The notes under the pieces: generated by a model | Told to the model about the DNA's origin: nothing | Seen by the model: only the letters and a program-made list of their open reading frames with translations | The model's database searches: none | Translations under genes and position numbers: made by a program | Source: Rhynochetos jubatus | Lineage: Eukaryota > Chordata > Aves > Eurypygiformes > Rhynochetidae | DNA length: 64,000 nt | Direction of reading: 5' to 3' | Assembly: GCA_027574665.1 (NCBI GenBank) | Contig: CM050654.1 | Coordinates: 36,413,722 to 36,477,721 of the forward strand | Shown here: piece by piece, positions 26,528 through 38,300 of the stretch | Numbering within the stretch: position 1 is the stretch's first letter | Layout: the number at the start of each line of letters is the position of its first letter

Positions 26528-28188
26528 AGGGGAGTGTTGCACTATTTCATTGAAACTGAATTTTGATTCAACTTTGGCAGAAAACTTTCTTTAACTACAG
26601 CCTGGTCTTTGGCTTTCTGGAGAGTTGGAAATCAGAGTTAATGAGGGTATATTGAGGTGAGAAACCCTGGTGCCCTTTTCATGGAAACATGCTACCCTTT
26701 CTCCTTAATGTTAGAGGGCGGCTGTTAGGAGAAGCTCACCAACACTACAGAAATGAAGAGCAAAGCAGATGTTTACTCCTTTGCTCTTTCCTGGGTAAGA
26801 AATTTTCCGTCTAATCCTACTTTTAGGGTGGGGGTTTTGCCTGACTTTGGTTTGTCATTGGTGTTGGGTTTGTTTCTTTTTTAATCACAAAGTAAAGTTT
26901 TCAAGCACATTCCTTAAAACCAAAATATACAAGTTTACGGAAGTTTTAGGATGTTGAGCTGGCTGAACTCAGGGTCTTCAGTTGCCTGGTTTTAGTTACC
27001 ACATTTAAATGTTATGGCCTGGGATACTTTTCTGCCCTTCTGCTATACAAATAATGCCACTTCTAGCCTCACTGAGCTCCTTCCTTGGATATTCAAGGCC
27101 ATGAAAAACAGTGGGAAATACTTTAAGCCTTACAAGATTTGCCGTAGCTTGTTCTAAGACAGGAGCTTTTCCATTTAATATTGTACATTGCTTTATGTTG
27201 AAGGTGTACACCAGACACTCAATCAGCGCCGTCCACTACAGCTGCTGAGTCAACAAAGTATAGAAGCAGAGGGCGGCTGTGTCATACTAAATAGTTTTCT
27301 TTGCAGATCCTTTCCTTCCTGAGTCTCTTTGTAGCTCTGATCTTATCGATTTTATTGGCTCTGCTAATTTAGCAGTCCTTTGGGCTGATGATCATAATTA
27401 TAACACACAGCACAGCTTGAGTAAACAGGTCCATTGCAGACCTAACATTTTTGGCTGTCCAATGGCAAATAAGCATACTTTTGGCAAGTTGTGCTTCTTT
27501 AATGCCTTTCATTGCTTGCTGCAAACCTTGAAGAGCTCTTGCAGTACTATGCAGAAAAGAGGAGTTACTCTGTATTAAGTTCAGGTCCATACATTTTTGC
27601 ACGTAGCTCTAAAATTATTGTAAGACTTGAGTTCTTCTGAAGCAGATGCACATTGACAGGATTCAAGATACTTTTACTGTGCCTACCTAACTACAATCTT
27701 TTTATTGTTGCTAATGAGGTAAATATTTATGCTTGATTTTTCTTCTACAGCTATCTTGGAGTAGCTGTGTCATACAGTTGGCAGAGTATATTTTAAATTA
27801 AGATGCTTGCTATAAAGTTCAGTGGTAAAATATAACTGAAGTGCAGAAAGTGGTGTATGTTATAGACAGTAATTGGAAATAATTATAAAATTCTCTGCTA
27901 GAAAATTGCGATGAAAGACCACTTAGATGAATGACAAATGAACTGTTCAAAGTTCAGGGGATGTCAAAGGTAAGGCTGCTTGGGCAAGGTTAATTCTCTT
28001 CCTTTGTGCACATGCACTGCAAACATTAATGATCCCCCCCTCGCACCTTGGAAGTTTTCTGCTGCAATCAGTGGGCAAACCCCGTACTCCTCATTATTTT
28101 ATGCCTGCCCTTGAAAGAATAAGCCCCAATATCATTAATGGCACCGGGTGTTGCAGCGTGCTCTCGTGCAGGCACACAGATTCTGTTC
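26528..28188. other. noncoding stretch left of the first LTR
   Basis: No gene or repeat recognised. The sequence is AT-rich, and open frames are at most 77 codons and unremarkable. Confidence 0.55.
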
Positions 28189-28769
28189 TGTGCTGGTTTG
28201 GGCTGGGATAGAGTTAATTTCTTCACAGATGATGTGATTTTCACATGAGACTATGATTTGCATTTGTGTTGAGAAGAATGTTGACAACATACTGATCTTA
28301 TTAGTTGCTGCCAAGCAATGTTAATATTAAACTGAGGACTCTTTCAGTTTCTGATGCTGCCCCTGTGTTCCCAGCTTCTTCTCTACAAGAAGCTGAGAGG
28401 GGACACAGCCCAGACAGCTGATCCAAATGGACCAAAAGGACATTTCATGCCATAAAACGTCACGTTCAGTATATAAGCTGTGGGAGTCGGCAGGGAGGGG
28501 CATTGCTGCTCAGGGACTGGCTGGGCATTGGTCAGCTGGTGATGAGCGGTTGTATAGTTTTTTAATTTCCTTTTTTTCCCATTACATATTATTATCATTA
28601 TTAGTAGTATTATTTTGATTACACATTATTATTTTTATTATTTTATTTCACATATTGTTCTTATCTCAACCCACAAGTTCTCTTATCTCTTTCATCTGAC
28701 TCTTTCCCCCATCCCACTGGGGGAGGGGGGAGGTGAGCGAGCGGCTGTGTGGTGCTTAGTTGCTGACTG
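28189..28769 (+). mobile_element. solo LTR of an avian endogenous retrovirus, + orientation
   Basis: The left end begins 'tgtgctggtttgggctggg', the start of an LTR family common in bird genomes. Further landmarks follow in order: 'gaggggacacagccc', a TATA box in 'cagtatataagctg' (TATATAAG at 28470-28477), 'cttatctcaacccacaagtt' near 28660, 'cccccatcccactggggg', and 'gtggtgcttagttgc' close to the right end. The canonical terminal bases seem lost or diverged, so the right boundary is approximate. No internal retroviral genes flank it, so it is a solo LTR. The part between the TATA box and the 'caaccca' landmark is unusually AT-rich with ATT-type repeats. The class (ERVL-like is my guess) is not settled by eye. 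Nearby transcripts could use its TATA box, but nothing shows that. Confidence 0.85.
28575..28660. repeat. ATT-rich degenerate microsatellite inside the LTR
   Basis: The interval is built almost wholly from ATT/TTA triplet variants, with only occasional G or C. It lies within the (+) LTR, and the other LTR copy in this window has nothing comparable of this length at the corresponding place. It probably expanded after insertion. Confidence 0.7.
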
Positions 28770-30240
28770 TCACATGTTCATACCCCAGAATGACAACAGA
28801 AGCTGGACAATAACCAAACTCCCTTTTTTTCCATCCTATTGTATTCCTGTCCCAGTCACTCTTCCCTTAACTTAGTTGGAAGGTAGAATAAATAATTCTG
28901 CTTTGCAAAAGAAATGTTGTGACTTCAAGGGATTTGTGTTTCCCCTTTCTGGCACGACATTGCAGCCCCCTGCCCTGGCGAAGTTCACTCCTCATGGCCG
29001 GGGCACTTGCCAGGGTGAAGCCCTTGCTCCTGGGCAGCTGATCTGCGACCGCCCAGGCCAGGGTGATGGCCGCCAGCTGCTCTGGCAGGTGGCTAAAGTT
29101 TTGATGACAAAACCCACCTTGCGTCCAGGAATTCAAGCTTTTAGCATTCCTGATGAAGTCCAGAGGGACTTTACAAAATTAGACAAAATTCTCTCCTAAA
29201 CTATCCTTTTAATGCATTTAAAAATAACATGCAGTCAGATCTGAAGTAGGACAGGTACTTGAAGGCAAGTATTGAAGAGGCATTTAGTGGTCCAAGATAC
29301 GTCTTTAGGATGCAGTGAGGAGGAGTGATGAGTGTTGGGAAACAACTGATGTGATCAGTTTTAGCAGCTTATTTTTCTGTCAGTTTTATCCATGCAGCTC
29401 TTTGGATAAAATAGATTTAGTGGGAGTTCTGGGCATACCGTGATTCATCTGGCTAGAGCACTTAAACATGTCTCGACTGTTTGTTTTTACTTTAAACAGT
29501 ATTTAAACTCAATATTTCAAGAAGGTACAGACATTATTTGTATATTATTTAATCCTATGCAAAAATTTCTTCCAGCTTATTTCTAGCTATGATACCAAAA
29601 TCAGTTTGCTGCCAGAACATCAAGTACTGTTTGATCTAATACGGCTTTATAGGATGAAGATTATACTGTAAGGTAGGTCTACTACAGTGGAAAGCTTTTC
29701 TTTCCTGTAGACAAATATTTAGTATCTGAACTCACTTGTAAGGCTCACTTTACAAGAGAGCTACTTCAGAGGAAAATGTTATCAACCCCAACGTGACTTT
29801 ACATGCAAGTGAAGTGCTGAAGTGGAAACGCTCTCTAAGAAAATGAATAGAAACAAATTATCACTATTTCTAATGTTTTCTGTCAGATGTGATCATAAGA
29901 CAAGCTTCAACCTGGGAAACTGCATTTCTGGCCAATCCTGCTTTTGTTTTATTGGGATGTGACTGTCGAGTTTTTGCCATTGCCGAAGCCTGCAATTTGG
30001 TCAGAGTGATTTTCAGTCTCCCTGGCCTTCACTTGATTTGTGGACTGCCATGGTACAGTCTGAAATGTAACAAACTGATTAACTAGAAGGAATTTTGGGC
30101 CACAGCATGCTCTATATTTTCCAGTTAACCTTTAACTAAGCATGAATCTACTTTTTGGATGATAGACCTAGATTAATTATTAGCTCTTACTGGTGACTAT
30201 AGTTATAGGAAGCCTGAGGTATATATTTTTTTTTTCTTTT
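28770..30240. other. spacer between the two LTRs, no retroviral genes
   Basis: The roughly 1.5 kb between the LTRs contains no gag, pol or env-like reading frame. Open frames are at most 107 codons, and the GC-richer part near 28.9-29.1 kb has overlapping frames on both strands. The spacer looks like ordinary host sequence, so the two LTRs are independent insertions. Confidence 0.6.
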
Positions 30241-30668
30241 TGTGGTTTAACCCAGCAGGCAGCTGGACACCACACAGCCATTTGCTCACTCATGCAGTGG
30301 GATGGGGGAGAGAGAATTGGGGAAAAATAAGTAAAATTTGTGGGTTGAGATAAAGACAGTTTAATAGGACAGAAAAGGAAGGAAAATAATAATATCCTGA
30401 GCCTGACACCATATGGTATGGAATATCCCCTTGGGCAGTTGGGGTTAGCTGTCATGGCTGTGCCCCCTCCCAGCTTCTTGTGCCCCCAGCCTCCTTACAG
30501 GCAGGCCAGTATGAGAAAGAGAAAAGTCCTTGACTTAGTGTAAACATTGCTCAGCAACAATGAAACCATCAGTGTGTTATGAAAACTATTCTCATCTTAA
30601 ATCCAAAACACAGCACTGTACCAAACAGTAGGAGGAACATGAACTCTATCCCAGCCGAAACCAGAACA
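30241..30668 (-). mobile_element. solo LTR of the same family, minus orientation
   Basis: The + strand starts 'tgtggtttaacccagcagg' and carries, reversed, the landmarks of the element at 28.2 kb: 'gtggtgtccagctgcc', 'cccccatcccactg', 'aaactgtctttatctcaacc', the 'ccataccatatgg' segment, 'gaggggg' and the end 'tttcggctgggatagagttc'. On the minus strand it runs from TGTTCTGG to AACCACA, so the TG...CA termini are present. The TATA segment of the (+) copy is not preserved: the corresponding minus-strand sequence changes to 'ctcaggatattattatt' and the downstream part is shortened. I see no matching target-site duplication. It is a solo LTR with no internal genes. Confidence 0.85.
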
Positions 30669-30736
30669 GCTGACTAGCCTGTCTTAGTGAGCTAACACTT
30701 TCCAGAAGAAGAATCTGTTCAGTCACGACATATATT

Positions 30737-30795
30737 AGATAATCTTTAAGGTCCCTTCCATCTCAAACCATGCTCTGCTGCTATAACTGTATGAT
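30737..30795 (+). mobile_element. CR1 LINE 3'-tail fragment
   Basis: The segment contains 'aatctttaaggtcccttcca' followed by 'ctcaaaccatgctctg' and a degenerate tail, matching the last roughly 60 bases of CR1. It lies about 70 bp right of the minus-strand LTR. It is very short and old. Confidence 0.75.
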
Positions 30796-31877
30796 ATATA
30801 GGAGCAAAAAGAAGTTTTTCAAGAATGTCCTGCTGCAGCATTATCTCTTCTTCTTTCTTCCACTGCGGAAGACAGCAGCTGAATTTGTGCTCTGCCAGAG
30901 AGCTGAGAACTCAGGCTCTTTCATGTGACCCACGACCGTGTCCAGAACCGTCTGAAGGGCAGAAGATGATTTTTTTTCCCCCTCCTTTTACCTGGACAAC
31001 AGGATGCAGACAGCCTGGTACAGATTTAGGTTTTTTTGTGGAGTTTCCCAGGCAGCAAGGTACACTGTCTGTGTGCAGCCCTACCTTCTGTTTGCATTCC
31101 TACATGCTCCAAATGAGCAATGCATATGTAAGTTATGAGTAGCAGAGAAGCTACCTGGTGTAAATGAGGCTTCCTCTCTCCTTTCTTTCCTGCCTGGATA
31201 GATCTAAACGCGCAGGATAGTCTCTGTCTTTATGAGACAAGATGTGCCTGGTTGTTCTGCAGGGTTATTTATGAAGTGAATGCCAACAGACGAGTTAGCT
31301 CTCTCAGAATCAGTGTTCAGGCCTGAGCTACCGCTTTGGCACAGTAATATTATCACATATATTTTTTTATTTTCTATCAATCACATGTATTTTCTATTAC
31401 TTAAATTTTTGTATGCATATAACTCGACCAGCGCCCTATGCAATCTTCTTCAGCATTAGGTCCTTAAATGCTTGGCAGTTCAGCTTTAAACTCGAGAGAA
31501 AGTGCATGCATTTTCATAGAGGGAAGGAAGGTTTCTGAGTATTATAGCTGTAGTGAATCTGTAGTAGCTATTACTCATTGCAGCAAACTCCTCTTGAACT
31601 GTACTCAACAGTTTCAGAAAAAGTTCTCAGAATTGTTGCTATTCAGACCAATAAGTGTTTGACATTTACCACTTGAGAGGATGTATGCTTCCAGGTATGT
31701 TGCAACTAAAAACCTTGTGCAACCACTGCTCGAAGAGCAGGTAATGGAGTCGTGTTAACTTCAAAGGTATTACATAAGGAAACAGGGTTTAGTGCATTTA
31801 TATTTATAAATATGCTATAATTAGACCATTAATTGTGTCACCTTTTTTTGCCGCAGAAGTTGAAATTGCCCGTTCCT
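30796..31877. other. noncoding stretch
   Basis: No gene recognised. The sequence is AT-rich, with open frames of at most 105 codons. Confidence 0.55.
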
Positions 31878-31965
31878 ATAGAATCACAGCATGGTGTGGG
31901 TCAGAAGGGACCTTAAAGACCATCTCGTTCCAACCCCCCTGCCATGGGCAGGGACACCCTCCACT
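31878..31965 (-). mobile_element. CR1 LINE 3'-end fragment
   Basis: The + strand reads 'atagaatcacagcatgg', then 'cagaagggaccttaaagacc', then 'ccaacccccctgccatgg' and 'cagggacaccctccacta', which is the reverse complement of a CR1 3' end. It stops abruptly at about 31965, exactly where a perfect palindrome begins. The segment is close in sequence, in the opposite orientation, to the CR1 tail at 60.2 kb, so the two probably belong to the same subfamily. Confidence 0.9.
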
Positions 31966-31966
31966 A

Positions 31967-31989
31967 AACGTATACTATAAGTATACGTT
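31967..31989. repeat. perfect palindrome, 10-bp arms, 3-nt loop
   Basis: AACGTATACT (31967-31976) and AGTATACGTT (31980-31989) are exact reverse complements around ATA. It directly adjoins the breakpoint of a truncated CR1 fragment. Confidence 0.93.
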
Positions 31990-34900
31990 ATTTCATAGAT
32001 TCATTTTCACAGTTGTTTTGCCTCAAACTGAGGTGGTTTGACATATGCAATGCTGGCGATGTAGAAATAAGCTAAGAAGACATGGATTGTGCATGCTAGA
32101 TAATTGCCAGATGTCTTTTGCTTCCTTATTGGCAAAGAAATATTTTTTTAAAAGTATTAAAATTGTGTGTTTCCACTGGCTAACGGATTTCCTGGATATT
32201 AGATCTATTTCCTGTTAAATGAAGAAGAATGAACCTGAGTATACCAAGAGACTAGTGAGCGGCAGTGCTTATTTTTAGATTATACTTTTAAAGCTAAACA
32301 CTATCTTTAAGTCCAAGAGGAAGGTGCCATTTCTTTCATTACATTTTTACACTTGATTTCTTTTGGCAGGTTAAGACAGCAACTTTACATGAAATGGATG
32401 ATTGGTTGGGAGATTGCAAATCCTGGTTTCCAGGTTATTTCATTTCTAATAAATCATTTGTAGAAAAAGCGGTCTTCTGAAGTTGTCTCATTAGTCTTCA
32501 TTTTTCCCATCTTTTCTTGATTTGCTTTTAAAAAGACTCTGCACTAAATAGCCACCATCCTTCTATTCAGATTCATGGGTGCAACTAATCCCTCACAACA
32601 GAGAATGACCACTCTTTGATCACTGCCGTGGTTAAGAATTTAGCTTACACTATGGATAATACCGTGAAACCTTCCTTTCTAAGCCTGGAGATAGGTTCCT
32701 GCCCCGTATTAAGGTCCCTTTCTGCCTTGCCAGGTACCCAGGGAGTTCATCACTGGGCATGCGGAGGTCCTAGCCTGTGTACTACCTGCTGCAGCCAGTC
32801 CTGCGGTGATCCCAGGCTGTGAAATGTTCTCCGGCGCTTGTCAGATCTGGAAATAATTCACTGTGCTGGGGGTCAAAGTGCCTTCTCACTGCTGCCGTGG
32901 CCGTGAGCACAAGCGAAGCTTTAAAACTACCTTTGTTCTGCTTTGCTCAGTAAAGCCTGTGGACATCCAGCTACCTCAGGACCTAACCCAGTGGCTTTGC
33001 CATTTATATACCCATGTAGGCTTCTTTTTTTCCATTCCTTTTGCTGCTAGGAATCAAATATTTAATCATTTACAAGGATTCTTTTCCGATTTCTAGATGG
33101 GTGAGAAGACATCAATCAAATTACAGGCACTTGCTGGCAATCATATGGACTTGATCTGCCTGCTAAGAGGAGCATGAATGAATTCAGATTAACGTTTAAT
33201 GACCCAGGAAAAAAATTCTTTTTTGGTCTTCTGCAAATGAAAGTCTGCTTGTGTCTGGGGATTAAGTTGAACTGAATAGCTTGTGAGTTCCTCTTCCCAT
33301 TCCTTTTCTCCTCACCGTGCTTTCTCTTGAGAATGACAGAATGAAATGTGCATGTGAGTCTCAGATTTTCTCTAAAACTTCAACCCATTTAAGCCAAGCC
33401 GCCCTTTTTATGTGTTAGGGAAGCACCAAGTTTCCTGATTTATTTTCATTTGGGCTCATGTAATTCTAGATGCAAATCTAAACAGAAAAAAGTTTTGAAT
33501 TCATTAGACACTCTTGTATGATACCCAGAAATAACGTAAAGCGGAAAAGAAGTTGGTGGCTGGTTGTGATTCACGTATTTCAAAGTGCAATAGGATAGCG
33601 TCTTGATTACTATTGCTCTTCCTTGCTGTGGTGAAGCAACTCAGACCCTAGCAATCCACAGCTGGTTACAGGGTTTCGTAGAAGACTGTCAGGAGACACG
33701 GGATGGGGGAGGCTGCTCGACAACCTGCCTGGCAATAGAGAGTGTTTGAAGGTATAAAAGCAAGTTTGGAGCTTCCTGCAACTGCTGGCAACCTGAAGTG
33801 TTAGATGGGAAAAGTAGTTATCAAGGGACAAACACTTTTTTAAACTGAATACCTCGAAGCACACAAAGTTGGTTTTGAAAGGTTTCTGAAGATCGGGCGT
33901 AGGTCTATGGAAGGCGTGGAGGCATGCAGTCACCGACAGAAAATGTCTGATGTGGTAAAGAAAGCCATTACTTCTCCACAGCAACTGGGTACCATCCACC
34001 ATCTCAGTTTTCCTTTGGTGACTTTTATGAGCAATTATTTTATTCCAGGTATGAAGTTCCTCATCAGTCACTGCTGAGATTTAATTATGTCGTAAGGTTT
34101 CTTTTGTTCACGTTTGAGTGAACGGTAGTATTGACCCTGTTGTTCTCTGTTGATAGATGAAACTTGTTAGAGCTTTGGTTTGAGCATAAAAGGCAGGTTC
34201 TAGGTGTTCTCCCTTAAAATGCTGGGGTCAGATCCACTGCTGATTAACCACCCAGGGGTGTGGTATTAGAGCTGTGCTATGCCTTTCCATCCCCTGGAAG
34301 TGCATGAGGATTTAAATGCATTTATCTGTCTCGTGTAAAGCAGACTGGCACCAGTAGCACTGGTTAACCTCTTCAGCTGCTTTGCCCGATGCAAGCAACT
34401 ACACTTTGATCTGGTGGGTCTTTGTTCAGAAATCACCTTAATGTGTGTGCTGCAAATGTTATTCAGCTACAGAACAGCAGGTTACAAATCAGTCAGGTGT
34501 ACTGCTCCTCTACTCAGTAAAGGTAAATGCAGAAGTACAGCACGAAAGGTGAGTAAATGTATCGTTTCCCCACTTAAATCCAGTTAAAATATTTCTGTAT
34601 TGAATCTTGTATTAAATGTTATTTAAATCACCTTTTAGTCGTGTATATTTTCCTAGTAATGTGTTTTAGAAGGTGGTAGAGAGGCGGCAGAAAGCGACTG
34701 TTCTGTCCTTCAAACTGGTGAAGAAAGGCTTGTGCTGAGTAAGTGGGAATTAAGCCATTTCCCAGAGCCGATCACAAAGCAATGAAGTTGCTGGTGTACG
34801 GTGTGGCTTACCTGCCCCTTAGCAAAATACAGCCTTACCTTCAGTAGGAGCTTCCTCCAAGACAAACCAAAGTGAAATCCTGACGCCTTACACAGGGTGT

Positions 34901-35235
34901 TTCAGTTACCAGCTACAGCTGATGGAACCGGTGTCTTAGGACTCCCCTGCTGCTCCCTCTGACTTGCTCCATCATTTTTATAAAAAGCAGTGGCTACCTC
35001 GAGGCACAGCAACCTCCTGCAGCAGGGACTAGCCATACTTCATGAAAATGGATGGCTCTGAATGCACCGGTCTTTATGCTGAAAGCCGCCTTGGTGTTTT
35101 TTAAGGTGGCAGAGTGGGTGGGCCAAAGAAGTAGTGGGAGAAAAATCTCCGACAGTTTGGATCTTGGAAAGAATTATAAATTTTTACCACCCGGGGTAGT
35201 ATCTGCCTGTATTTTGTGGTTCTTGATTTAGGAGA
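31990..35235. other. noncoding stretch
   Basis: No gene recognised. The longest open frame is 153 codons on the minus strand (33610-34071); it shows no recognisable domain or family resemblance and is treated as chance. Confidence 0.55.
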
Positions 35236-35330
35236 TGTCTTACTGGATCAGACCAGTGGTCTGTCTAGCATTCTGTCTTTGCTGGTGGCAATGGAGGTGC
35301 TGGTCAGGGCCATCACTAGAGCTCTGCCCT
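35236..35330 (+). mobile_element. degenerate ancient interspersed repeat
   Basis: The sequence 'actggatcagaccagtgg' followed by 'tctgtctagcattctgtc' and 'ggtggcaatgg' resembles a dispersed repeat seen widely in reptile and bird genomes, whose consensus has 'tggatcagaccagtggtcc' and 'gtatcctgtct'. I recall the motif but cannot name the family with certainty. It may be a SINE or the tail of an old LINE. Boundaries are approximate. Confidence 0.5.
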
Positions 35331-38300
35331 CCTGTGTGCCCATTCCTCTCCTGCTTCCTCCCAGATCATTGAATTAGGAATGCTAGAGCATGATTTTTCA
35401 CTGCAAGTAGATTATTCTAAAATAAAATATGACTTACTTTAATTAATATGGCATTCATTTTTGCAACACCATCCATTTCCCACCCTGATTAAATAAAACC
35501 TCTTCACATGAGAATTGGAAATTGGTTTTGGGATGACCTACGCCAAAGTGGCAACTTTTTGTTTCTTAACGTTCACAGTTAGTGATCGCTCACAGTCACT
35601 TGATTTAAGTGTATCTTTATATTACCTGTTGTCAACGAGGGCTTTGTGTTCTGAAAGCTGTCATATTGTAGGTGATACGTTAGCGGAAAGCTATCAAGTG
35701 GGAAACACGAGTTCTGTTGACTTCCAAGATGCTGCTGCAGAGCTCATAGACCAACCCTAAACTAGGAGAAACCCGAGTTGTAGGTAGTTTTATGTTATTT
35801 GTAGTTGGCACAGGTTCAACTAGTGAATTACCATTAGTCCTCATTGGCTCACTGATGAATTCATGTCCTTTTAAATTATTTTTGAATGTGTGCCTACAGG
35901 CTCTAACAGGCTCCTTGAAGTAATATAAATGAATAAATCAGCAATAGGTATCCACAAAGCTATTACACTAGGGAGTGTAAATGGTGTAGTAAGGAAGCAC
36001 TTACTTAATATTAAATATTTGTCTTAAGCTTCTTACACCTTCTGTTCAACTAACTCTTTAGCTGCTGTTAAAAATGCTGATTTTTAAGTGTGATAGACAA
36101 GGCACAAGTATCTGTGAAAGCTGGGGGGTGTGTGGAGAAGAGCTCGCGAGCTCTGTGCGTTAAGAATGACGTTTGGGATAGCAAACAAATAGAGACATTT
36201 TAATCATGGTTCCTGCTAGGGCTTTTTTTGGTGTGGTTTTTTTTTCTTTTTTTCAAATCGGAGTGGTTGGGAGAAAAATGACATGATGACAGTTAATTAT
36301 AACTAATCCTGCAGCGCTTCAACACGGACTAATATAAAGTTCAGAGAGTTCCATCAGCAGTTAGTTATGTCCTTAGGAAGCAATGAGACTTCGCCTAAAA
36401 TAGTTGTATTGTTTCTTGGCATCTGAAAAAACCACCATATTGCTTCGTAAATATATCTGATATGGTGCTGAAAACCAAGGTGATAGTGAAAGGAGGGATA
36501 TTTCAGCATATGTACGTAGGTCCTAGGACTGCAAAGCGTCTTTTAAAAATATTTTTGTTAAAAAAAAACAAAACAGAAATGTCACTCAAACATGAATCTT
36601 GGCAGTTAGTAAGAACTCGGTTCAAGTGAACTGTTTCAGCTTCTTTTATATACATCCAGAGTGGAAAATAAATCACTGCAGAGCACAGAAAGAAATCACT
36701 GGGTGAGAATTTTTAAAGTTAGTAACCATTGCCTTAATCAGTTAGTAATATTCAGGCACGCTACAGCACACGATTGTTGCCTTGAGGAAGGTTTGGGTCC
36801 GTTACTCCCCATCCTGCTGATGCTCCTGGGTGGCTGTTCTTAAACATTAGCGTAGCTCTTTTCTACATATATCCCACTTACATAGATATGAACGACATTT
36901 TAATTGAATCCTTACTGTTGGAAACCAGTTAAATTTAATATGTTCTTTATTATTAATATGTTCTCCCATAGTGCAGTTTTAGAAAGTTATGGAAAACTTG
37001 CTAAGGTGATGAAAAATTGTGTCTAATGCATTTATTGTGTTTGTGTGTACAGACAGGTGGGACACACACTCAGGCATTCCTAAATGATTCGCAAAGGTAC
37101 ACAAGGGGCGTACGAATTCTGAAGAGCGCTGTGATGTTTAGGCACTAAACAGGGAGCCCCTGGAGAAGGAGAGACACCTGGTGTGAAGAGAAGGCTCTTA
37201 GCTGGGTTGAACATCCCTCTCATCTTTGGTTCTTTAGGCAAAAAGTAACGACTGCTTTTTAGTGCAAGAGAAATCAGAGAAACCTTCTGAAAAATGCGGC
37301 TGAATATTAAGCTGTTGACTGAGGTTTTGTTCATTCTTTCATCCTGTTTCTGTTCTGGAATTTTGAATTCTCTTTTTTTTTTTGTCTTGAAAGTTGAAGT
37401 AATCTATAGTGTGAACATTTTCCTGTTTCACATTGACATGGGATTTAGTAACACTTCATTTAAACAGTAAATTGTAGCAAGGTATTCTGTAATATTACTA
37501 AGGCAGGTTTTTTCATATGAAATAGTGTTAGGAATACTTAGGCGTAGAGCAACTGGTTGTGTAGAATTTTCACAAGACAAAGACAGCCAAATCCTGTGAA
37601 GTAGGGTAGTCAGTGAACCTCTTCATTATGAATGTGCCTGGGTCAAACCAGATTTCTGCAGAGAGTTGTTTACATCCAGAAATTCTTACCACCATCAGCA
37701 TGTTTGGAGTTACCCTTAATCTCTTGTGTGGATGCTCAGAAGTACAACAGGACTCAACCTTCTTGAGGCAAAGCCCTTCTTGGGAATCTCCTGTGAGGGT
37801 GCGTATCTGCAGAGCCCCAAGGTATGATGAAGGGTGATAGGCAGTAACTAAGCAGCATGTTAAAAATAGCAAGTCAATTTAACATGAGCATCAGAATGCC
37901 GTTATTGATTGTGTTGAGCAAATCCCTTACCTTGTATTCAACACTTCATTACAGCAGTGGAACAGAAATACTAAAAAAGAGAAAAAAAAAAAAAAACCCA
38001 AAGCAAAACTGAAATTATAAGAAAATATCTTGAATTTTAGTTTTCTGCTCCATAGTTCTCGATAGATTTAAAATCTAGTAGTCACTAGCACAAGCCCTCT
38101 TTATGTCTTATTATCACCTTTGCTGCTAAATAAGTAGTGCCTTGTGACACACAAACCTTAACACTTGACAGATTCCCCAGCTGCTAAATTATTGCCAATC
38201 ACTATTTGCAGGGAAGCCCTTCTTTGAGTAGATACTTGCTGCTCTTTCTGTAAAGCAAGACTCCAATCAGGAAAGGTTAATAGCTTGTGAAATGCCTCCA

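Noticed and set aside
26234..26542. 102-codon minus-strand frame with a polyproline stretch
   Set aside because: The prolines are only the translation of the C22 run.
28189..30668. A complete endogenous provirus bounded by the two LTRs
   Set aside because: The LTRs face opposite ways and nothing resembling gag, pol or env lies between them.
33610..34071. 153-codon minus-strand open frame
   Set aside because: No recognisable domain, no promoter or splice context, and residue order looks random.
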